This document shows, one piece after another, positions 49,096 to 64,000 of a DNA stretch of 64,000 nt. The notes under the pieces were generated by a model. That model saw only the letters and a program-made list of their open reading frames with translations, did not search any database and was not told the origin of the DNA. The translations under genes and the position numbers were made by a program. This DNA is from Paramecium tetraurelia (taxonomy: Eukaryota; Ciliophora; Oligohymenophorea; Peniculida; Parameciidae): the NCBI RefSeq assembly GCF_000165425.1, contig NW_001799624.1, forward strand, positions 62,001 through 126,000, read 5' to 3'. Positions within the stretch are counted from its first letter, which is position 1; each line of letters opens with the position of its first letter.

Positions 49096-51687
49096 ATGAA
49101 AATCTCTTTCCTTGTAGTTCTCTTTTACTTAGGATATTCATAAAATGTTAGATAAGAATGCTCATGTGATTAACTATTAACAGAAGCAGATTGTTTAATG
49201 AGTTAATTATTATGTAGTTGGAATTCATTTAAACAGCAATGCCGATATGAAACATCAATTTATTAACCGCAATCAATAGTTAGGGAATATTGTGATCAAT
49301 TTTCAAAGGAAACTTGTAATAAACTGAGGCCCTGTGAATCCTGTGTTTCTAATGGACCTTGCTAATTGTATTAAGGATATTGCACTCACTTCACTGGATG
49401 CACAGCATTTGCAGAAAAAGATAACTCCAAGTGTTAATAAATATCTGAAAGATGCATAACCGATGGAGTTCATTGTGTAGAAATTGGGATTTGTGATTCT
49501 TATAAAACAGAAACGGCTTGTAAATAAGATATGAATCGCAAGTGGTGTTTTTGGGATAAGAATACTACAAAATGCAGATATCCAGAGAAGTGCGAAGAAT
49601 TACCAAAAACATTCACTTAGGATTCTTAATGTAAATCTTAGATTTCTGATTGTGAGTCAAGTCAACAAGGGGGATGTTAGGATTAAACTATAATCTAATA
49701 AGTTTCTACAACCGCTACCGCAACCACAACATCCACAACAGCAACCACTACAACTACCACTACCTCCTATAATACAAATCCATCATTAAATTAGTGTAAA
49801 GACTTCACTTCAGATTCTGAATGTATAAAGAATTTAGAAGGAAGTCCTTGTTATTGGAATGAAAATTTATGTAAAGATAAGATATGTTCTATTGCACCAA
49901 AAACATTCACAACCAATAAAGAATGCTCAACATTTTTAAGTTTTTGTATCACCATGAGTGGAGGAGGATGCATGAACAATGGAACTTGCTAGGTTGCCAA
50001 TACTTCACAAGCATGTGTTAAAGATATATTTGGTGTTGGCTGCTTTTGGACTGCTAATGGTGGATGTATTTATAAGAATTGCGATCTTGCTCCTACTACG
50101 CTAACTTCGAATTAAGATTGCGATTCCTTCCTAAAAGATGTATGTGTTGTTAAGGAGGGAGGTGGTTGTAGAAATAAAGAATGCGAAGATCTTTTTGGAA
50201 GCTCGCATGGCAGCTGTTGGACCCAAAAGAATGGTTGTACAGTAGGACTCAATTCAAAATGTGCCAAAATAAAGAACTGCGAAGATACAGCTTTAAAAGG
50301 AGCATGCATTGAAGGTTTAAATGGTCCATGTTTATGGGTTAATAATTAATTCTCTAATGAGTAACCTTCAGGAAAATGTTATAGTTACAATTCTTGTTAG
50401 AGTATCTAATGGAATACGGATTAACAATGTAAGTAGATTTCTCCTTTTTGCACTACTGATGGCACCAAATGTGTTCCAATAACTTAATGCTCAGAAACCA
50501 ATACAAATGGAGGTTGTGTGAATGGAAATGATGGATAATGCATATAAACTGTAATTGCAATTAAGGAAACTTAAAAGGTTTGCAAGAAATTTGACACCTG
50601 CTCTTTAGCATACTACTTAAAACATGAGGAGTGTCAAAATGCAAATAAAAAGTGCACATCCAATGGTCTAACAGGATGCATTCCATTATTAGACTGCAGT
50701 GCATATAAAGCTAAAGAGTCATGCAAAATCAATAGCAATTAAAATTCTTGTTTTTGGAATGAGGTTACTTAAACCTGTAGGGATTCAATTTGTTCAGATT
50801 ACAATTATAATACTCATTAATAATGTAACTCAATATTTATAAATGTAATGGATAAATGCACTTCTGATGGCGAATAATGTTTAGTGATATCTAGCTGCAC
50901 CACTTACAAATCAAAATCAGTATGTAATAATGCATAAGCCACAGAAGGCAGTTGCAAATGGTCGGAAGTTGAACCATCATGCAAAGTTAAATAATGCTCA
51001 GATATCTCAGCTCCAGGTCTAGATAATTGTAGTTTAGAATTAGGTAATTGTACATTCGATGGCACTAAGTGTATCTAATGGCAGTTGTGCTCTAATTACT
51101 AGACTAAGGTCTCTTGCAATACTATGGGTTTGGATGGAAATTGTTATTGGTCTAAGAGTGGAAGTTGTTAGTTGATGACATCTTGTAAATCTGCTTCAGA
51201 TGATGAATAAGCCTGCAGATAAGCCAATTAGAAATGTTATTGGAATTCAAATGGTACATGTGAAGATCACAATTGTGATTCTTATTACAAATAGCATGGA
51301 ACTTGCACTATTTTATAAAGTTGGGATGGCTAATCCTAAACCTTTTGTCAAGAAAAATAAGGAACCTGTAAATTAGTTGATCCAATCACTTTGAATTAAT
51401 TAGATTGTTATAAAGTATCAAATTATTTGTACACATGGAATCCAACTACTTCTAAATGTGCAATTTGTAATGCCAAAATAAAGCCAACAAATAATACTAA
51501 TAAAACAAATACAAGCACTAACTCAAACAATACAAGTAATAATACAAATAGTACTACTGTTAATAATACTAATACTACTAATAGCACAGATAGTTCTGAT
51601 AATGTTACGAATCAAGAAAGTACCAGCTCTTCTTCTTTTATAAAATATTTTGTACTATTTATTTTAACAGTTCTCATCTCAAGTTGA
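49096..51687 (+). CDS. short GPI-anchored surface-antigen-like protein
   Basis: An intronless 863-residue Cys-rich protein. It begins with a signal peptide (MKISFLVVLFYLGYSQ) and ends with a hydrophobic GPI-attachment tail (FIKYFVLFILTVLISS) preceded by an Asn/Thr/Ser-rich stalk. In between, Cys recurs in a loose period with motifs such as CYWN, CFWN, CTSNG and CVNGNDGQC. That pattern is typical of Paramecium surface antigen (immobilisation antigen) domains. A Thr-rich insert (TATATTTSTTATTTTTTT) lies near residue 205. Full i-antigens have 2000 or more residues, so this is a short relative. Antigens of this kind coat the cell and cilia, usually under mutually exclusive expression. Confidence 0.85.
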
Positions 51688-52191
51688 TTATTTTTATATT
51701 TTATTTAAATATTAATATTTATCTATCTTATTATTTGTAAAATCTATAAGTAAAATATTGTGTTCCTATTGCATAAATAATAAAATGAAAATTTACTTAC
51801 TCAATTTAACTTGTTCCAAACATTTAAGTGTGTCTTAATTGTTTGTATCTATAACCTATAATAAACCTCAATTGATATTTTAAGAACTAATCTGGGAATT
51901 AGGTATTATTCAAATTTATAATTAATATTTTAAAATAACGAAAAGGACTTAATAAAGTAATTCTTATTTGAAGTACTTAAAATTGAATTAAAGATTAGAA
52001 TTTTGGTATTAATAAATTAATTATTGAGAAAACGTCTTTGGATTAAAAAGTGAACGGATAATAAATTAATAGACAATTTATAATTTTTTGATGCAAATTA
52101 GTATATTTAATTAATTCCAAAAACATTTTTCTTTAAGAAACTAAATGAATTTATTTACTTAACAAAGTTTTTGAAATTAATAAGATTAAGG
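51688..52191. other. intergenic region
   Basis: About 500 bp of AT-rich sequence downstream of the antigen gene. No gene, RNA or repeat is supported. Confidence 0.5.
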
Positions 52192-53172
52192 ATGAATTAA
52201 CATCAAGAAAATCAAGAATTGTAACATACAAGAAGATAATATTAAGATTCTTTTGTATTACATTAGTCAACAGGTAGCAAATTCCTCAATCTACTATAAT
52301 TTAGCAGAAAATGATTCTCATAAACCAATAAATTACTTTAACCTCAAAATCACTATCTAACCAACCATAGATCTTTATGAGGTTATTACTACTTTCAAGG
52401 CAATGAATTCGAATAACGAAATTACACTGAAAATTTGGAATGAGTATTCAAAGAATCCTTAATATTTAATCAAGGAACTGCTCTAGGAACATTTATCATG
52501 ATGGAATAAGATAGTTGATTTATTGTGTTTCAGATATTATATATTAAATGTTGAATAGAGTATAGGAATTATCAATATGATAATTAATATTTTATAATGT
52601 AATCGTAACCTAAGTCAGGATCTATTTATCATTGTTTATCCCCTTAGAATATTAAACGTGCTGTGAATAAGATTCAATGTAGAGAGCAATAAAGCAATCC
52701 TTGTGTGAGATTGAAGAATTAGGACAATCGACTCAAATAATTCCAAACTCTTCTAAATTCATACATGCAGAGTAAATCGCCCTCTATTACGAAAACTATA
52801 TAAAGTCGAAAGAGTTTGAATGAACCCAGCATAAATAATATCGCTAGAATTTCAGTAACTCCACAGAAAAGTGATCTTTCAATTACACGCAAGTAAAACA
52901 CAGAGCATAAAGAATTCTTACTCTGTTAATCCATTTCAAGTTAAACGTCTGATTTTGGTCCTTCAAATCAATTTAAATCGTAGTTATAGTAAATACAACA
53001 AAAAGTACGTGAACGCTTCAAGCGATATGAAGAAGAGAAGAAGTAATTTCATGAAGAGAGAAAACTCTTTTTGGAAGAGAAAAAACAATTAGTCTCTAAA
53101 ATACAACAATTAGAATTGCAGGTTCAAGAGTTGACCAAAAAAAAAGAGGCATTAGATCAATCATTTGGTTGA
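52192..53172 (+). pseudogene. coiled-coil gene with in-frame TGA and frame break
   Basis: The gene starts well (MNQHQENQELQHTRRQYQ, one 31-nt intron) and ends well (KVRERFKRYEEEKKQFHEER, then TGA 53170-53172). In between, the frame is broken. A TGA at 52499-52501 interrupts LIKELLQEHLS and WNKIVDLLCFRYYILN, which read as one helical domain; a Trp codon there would restore it. A second break near 52640 needs a frame change, and the only fitting GT..AG segment is 14 nt, too short for an intron. I therefore call it a probable pseudogene, or a gene with two sequence errors. The family is unknown. Confidence 0.5.
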
Positions 53173-53223
53173 TATGCTTACTAGCAATTTTGTTTGTTTA
53201 TAAAAATATATAATTTAACAGTT

Positions 53224-54527
53224 ATGAATACACAAATTAAAGCAACGAGACAACCATTATCTCAAATTGATTTCAATCAAGATCTAGAGAATTGTGGCAC
53301 AACACCTAAACATAAATAATTCAAAACTGCTATTACACTCAATAGTGATTATAAAAATAATCAAAATTACAATGTGCAATTCAAGGTCAAATAATAAAAT
53401 CAGACTATGGATTAAGTGAGTATCAACAATGCCAGCAGACTTAATGAGAATAATGCAATTTTCATGAGTCCAGCTCCACTTCGCAGAAATACTCAATTTC
53501 AAATACAATAATAATAATAACAATAGATTACTTCCCCTTTATAGAAGAACTATAGTTAGAAGCACTTTTAACCAAATTCTCCAATTACTAAACCTAACAT
53601 CTAATTTAGAGGGGTTTCTCAATAACCTTTTAATTAAAATGTGTCTCATACAACAACTCAAAAGTTAGAATCTGATGTGCAAATTTTGAAGAATCAGAAT
53701 CATGCATTACAATAATAAATATTTTAGTTAGAGTCTAGTATTTAGAGAGGAAATAGCACTCAATTCATTAAGGAATTAGAAAACAAAATTTTAATGCTTT
53801 CAAAATTAAACGAAAAATTAAATCTGGATAATTAGCAATTACTAAAAATTAGTGATGCTGAATAACTCAGAAAAGAGAAGGATTAATAGACTAAAAAAAT
53901 AGAGGAATTGGAGAGTCAATATGACAACTTATTATAATAATTTGAGTAGTTTGATTGTTAGAAATTGAATGAATTAGAGTAAATGAATCAAGAAAATAAG
54001 ATAGAAAATTTAGTAGTTGATTTGGAAGATAAGATTACTGGATTGATAATTGAGAATGAAAAACTGAATTAATAGATTTAAGAAGGAATGAAAATTGATT
54101 AAAACATTGAACAATTATAGTTAGAAGTGTAACAACACTAGATTGCATATTAAAAGTTGAAACACGAGGAGGTTTAATATAGATTTAAATTTGATACTGC
54201 AAACTATGATGAAAAAGTAAGCAGGAGACATCAACAACACGATAGTAGTAGAGACAAAGTAATCGAAAATGTATTAGAATTATAATTATTAAATAGATTA
54301 AACTCTTGGAAGAAGAGAACTCAAATTTAAGAGGGTTAATAAGAGATGTTGATTACGAGGAGGAGATTAAGGACATGGAGGATAGGGTAAATAATTTATA
54401 GATGATGTTAGATTCGAGTGATAGCCTAGGATAATAAAAAGTTGGAGATGCAATTGCTGTCAAAATGATATATATAATGTTTCGGCTTATTTCAAAAATT
54501 ATTTCAGACACTCTTGATTTTATATGA
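53224..54527 (+). CDS. coiled-coil protein
   Basis: ATG 53224 to TGA 54525-54527 with one 26-nt intron gives 425 residues. The N-terminal 130 residues are disordered (Asn/Gln/Pro/Ser-rich, including MSPAPLRRNTQFQIQ), followed by a long Gln/Glu/Lys coiled coil (KLESDVQILKNQNHALQ onward). The last 20 residues turn hydrophobic (VKMIYIMFRLISKIISDTL), which is odd for such a protein. It may be read-through of what should be a 49-nt intron (GTCAAAATG...TTTCAG) leading into the next gene. The next start lies only 13 bp downstream. Confidence 0.65.
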
Positions 54528-54540
54528 ATTATTTAATAAA

Positions 54541-56395
54541 ATGAAGAGTTGTGATTTATGCAAAATTGGTGCTCTTACAAAAATGAGTGAGTATTTGCAG
54601 GAGAAATACTTTGAAGCTTTTAATTTCTACTTTGCGAAGCCTATTAACGAAATCATAGCATAGATCCCTCACGCCCCGCATGTAATATATTTTAAGGATT
54701 ATGTAATCTTAGATGAGCGGATGGAATATTTGAAAAGGTATATGCTGTTGGTAATGTTATATTACAAGATTCTACAACTAAGAGGAAGTCAAACCACGCG
54801 TTGATATCCTTACAGACTTTTATACTCAGAATTACAAGCATTTACATCCAAATTTGTGTGTGATAGATGCTCATAAGATCATGAACAAGAGAAACAATAG
54901 ATATGACAAATTGTTTTATTAGAAGGATCGCGAATAAAGTCAATAACAAGTAATAAGTAGGCAAGTGTTGAATTCAAAATTGACAGAGAATATCAGTTTC
55001 GAAACCTAGGAACATGACATATATGAAGAAGGAACTCAAGAAACTAATAAGTAAGGTCTCGATTTTAGAGGGTTGCAGATTATCAAAAACCTTTAGCAAT
55101 TAAATCAATCAGAACAGTCAGATATCACAATCAAAGATTGCATAATACAAGTGAATCAATTATATGGAAAGCGCAAGAAGCAATCCACATATTCGAAGAG
55201 CATCAAGCAACGCAAATAAGCTGACAGCTCTAAAAGAGGTATAACAATGTCTATTATAGGGACTAATTCTAAAAGTGAATCTAAAATATTATCGACTATT
55301 AAGTAAAATAAGGAGGAACCTCTGGAATTGGGCAATGGGGTCGAATAATTCAATGATTTAGACGCTAAACCTAAGTTGACGAGAATGCAGAGTGATTCAT
55401 AAATGATATAGAGAATGCTTAAGGAATATCAGAAAATGAAACAATTGAGAAGCACGGTCTCCTCCGATTTACTGCCTATGAGTACTTCTGTTCAAGGATT
55501 TTAAGGTTAATAAAAAAGTATTAGATAAGATCATAATAATAATAATGGGAGTATGCATAGTAGTACCTCAACAAAACAAGAAGCATTAAAAAAAGTATAT
55601 TAACCTTTTCCCAAGAAAATTACAACTTCTTAGATTGATAGAATTGCCAAGGGAGGTTGTTTGACTGATCGATCTTACAAAAGACCTCCTCCAATTTCTG
55701 AGGATCTGATGCTGAAGATTCATGATTAAATGAAGGGGTTGAACACTGTGGAAAGTAAATAGAAAGTTGAATTTAAATATATGATCCCATCATAGTATAA
55801 TTCATAATAAAATCAAAAATTAGTGAGTACCAAAGCTAAATCATCCCATTCCAAAAAAATAATCAGTGAGTTGGGCACTAAATCATAACAAATCAATAAA
55901 TATACCACTTAGAAGGCAGATGAAATTGTTAAGAAATACATCTAATTTGCTCAATAAACAATGAAGAAAAAGTTTGATTTCAAATTAAACCTATAAGGAT
56001 TAAACGAGGAACCTTAAGAGGAGGAAGTTTGTAATATATATATTAAATAATCACTTAAGACAGCAAGCGAAAAAATTTTTATACCGAAAGACACAGTCAA
56101 GTCTAAGATAGAGAATAATTCAATTCTCATCGAAAAATCTTATAAAAATGAGAATTATTTAAATTATTATAAATTTAATCTGAGTCATTTTTAGTCCAAA
56201 TTTAAACTCATTATTCATTAATTAAACTTAAATTTTCAAAATATTCAATAATCAGTCCAAATAGTTCTTAATATAATTCTATCCTCAATAAATTATGATA
56301 AGTAAATAGGAGAATATACCTTGTAAAAGGATTATGACCAATTAAAAACACATTCATCTCAACTTATAAGGTAGTCTTTTAAAAATATTGAATGA
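54541..56395 (+). CDS. hypothetical Lys/Ser-rich protein
   Basis: From ATG 54541, with one 31-nt intron, the frame runs to TGA 56393-56395 and gives 607 residues. The N-terminus looks globular (MKSCDLCKIGALTKMSEYLQ, NEIIAQIPHAPHVIYFKDYV, then FYNQEEVKPRVDILTDFYTQ). The remainder is mostly low-complexity and charged, with Ser/Lys/Gln stretches. A frame ahead of the ATG (GLFQKLFQTLLILYELFNKM) is also protein-like, so the true start may be further upstream, or the gene may be joined to its neighbour. No family is recognised. Confidence 0.62.
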
Positions 56396-56474
56396 TATTA
56401 AATCAAATAGATCATATCTAAGAAGGTATTATAATTATATAAAGATTGAGAATAGATCCTAGTAAGAGAAGAGA

Positions 56475-56675
56475 ATGGACAGTAGCAGAAACTATTCCTT
56501 ATTTGATCGAAGGAATACTGGATAAGTTCCAAAATTTAAAGATTATCAGAATAAATATTTGAGATTTAAAATAAATTTGGAACTCTTTTCATTAGCTTAA
56601 ACTAAATAAATGGAAACTAAAAGACTGAATTTTTAAGTGGAATTGCAATGGGATCTCAAGAATATTGATTTTTGA
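56475..56675 (+). CDS. short hypothetical protein or 5' exon
   Basis: A 66-codon frame (MDSSRNYSLFDRRNTGQVPK...VELQWDLKNIDF) ends at TGA 56673-56675, 34 bp before the BEACH-gene ATG on the same strand. The composition is protein-like. It could be a tiny gene or the true N-terminal exon of the BEACH protein, but I find no GT..AG intron that joins the two frames without crossing the TGA. Confidence 0.4.
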
Positions 56676-56709
56676 ATTATATATTGGATTGGTGATTGAA
56701 TGATTAAAA

Positions 56710-63685
<6,976 letters not shown>

Positions 63686-63720
63686 ATTATATAATTATAT
63701 ATATATAATATTTTATTTTT

Positions 63721-64000
63721 ATGAAAAACGTGAACAAATTTGTGTTATTGTCATTTCTTGTGATGATAAACTATGCATTGGAGGATGTTGATATGAAATA
63801 ATAAATTGAATAACTTGATCAAAACAGATTTGGTCACACTCTTCTTGATACAATTTACTTATAATTGTAAACCTAAGAACCGATTGAAAGATTAATGGGA
63901 ACTTTACAATAAATAGAGGATAGATATTATTAGGATTAGAAAGAAGAGGATGTTTCACATAAGGACTATCAAGACTCCTGCACTGTGGTATTGTCTCTAA
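63721..64000 (+). CDS. trichocyst matrix protein, 3' truncated by window end
   Basis: The 5' end of a secretory protein: ATG 63721, then a signal peptide (MKNVNKFVLLSFLVMINYAL), then a helical region (FGHTLLDTIYLQLQTQEPIE, RLMGTLQQIED). The pattern of FGxTLLDTIxLQ followed by PxxRLxxxLQxI is characteristic of Paramecium trichocyst matrix proteins, which are proteolytically matured and crystallise in the dense-core secretory organelles. 93 codons are visible and the frame is open at the window edge. It follows the BEACH gene by 35 bp on the same strand. Confidence 0.75.

Overview
The window looks like macronuclear DNA of a ciliate, most probably a Paramecium of the aurelia group. Long reading frames appear only if TAA and TAG are read as glutamine and TGA is the sole stop. 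The frames are interrupted by very short GT...AG introns (mostly 20-31 nt, typically GTA...TAG). The DNA is AT-rich and genes are packed on both strands with few spacers. With this code and these introns, about 35 protein genes can be reconstructed. For nearly all of them, exon length minus introns divides exactly by three between the chosen ATG and TGA.

Layout. 1-10000: two coiled-coil genes, a cytosolic-type malate dehydrogenase, a CHAP amidase, an unknown gene, a carbonic-anhydrase-related membrane protein lacking its zinc ligands, a decayed and an intact Vti1-like SNARE, and an unknown basic protein. 10000-20000: a zinc-finger/WD40 protein, a Polo-like kinase, a PIH1 protein of the dynein-assembly type, two tandem kinases with a beta-grasp-like N-terminus, and a four-helix membrane protein. 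20000-31000: a long coiled coil, a 2,4-dienoyl-CoA-reductase-like enzyme, NAP1 and several short unknowns. 31000-40000: a large coiled-coil gene that overlaps, tail to tail, a degenerate STAND/NACHT-like protein, followed by a PH-domain kinase. 40000-49000: HSBP1, a gamma-tubulin complex protein, two unknowns, and two gaps that carry decayed gene remnants. 49000-64000: a short GPI-type surface antigen, several coiled-coil genes, a very large BEACH/WD40 protein, and the 5' end of a trichocyst matrix protein.

The genes do not form an operon-like system. Recurring themes are microtubule and cilium biology (gamma-tubulin complex protein, PLK, PIH1, coiled coils), membrane traffic and secretion (SNARE, BEACH, trichocyst protein, surface antigen) and protein kinases. 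The most unusual observations are the extreme compaction (divergent start codons 11-22 bp apart, one convergent pair sharing the palindrome TCATGA), several genes at different stages of decay, and enzyme-like folds that have lost their catalytic residues. I found no RNA genes, CRISPR arrays, transposons or telomere repeats.
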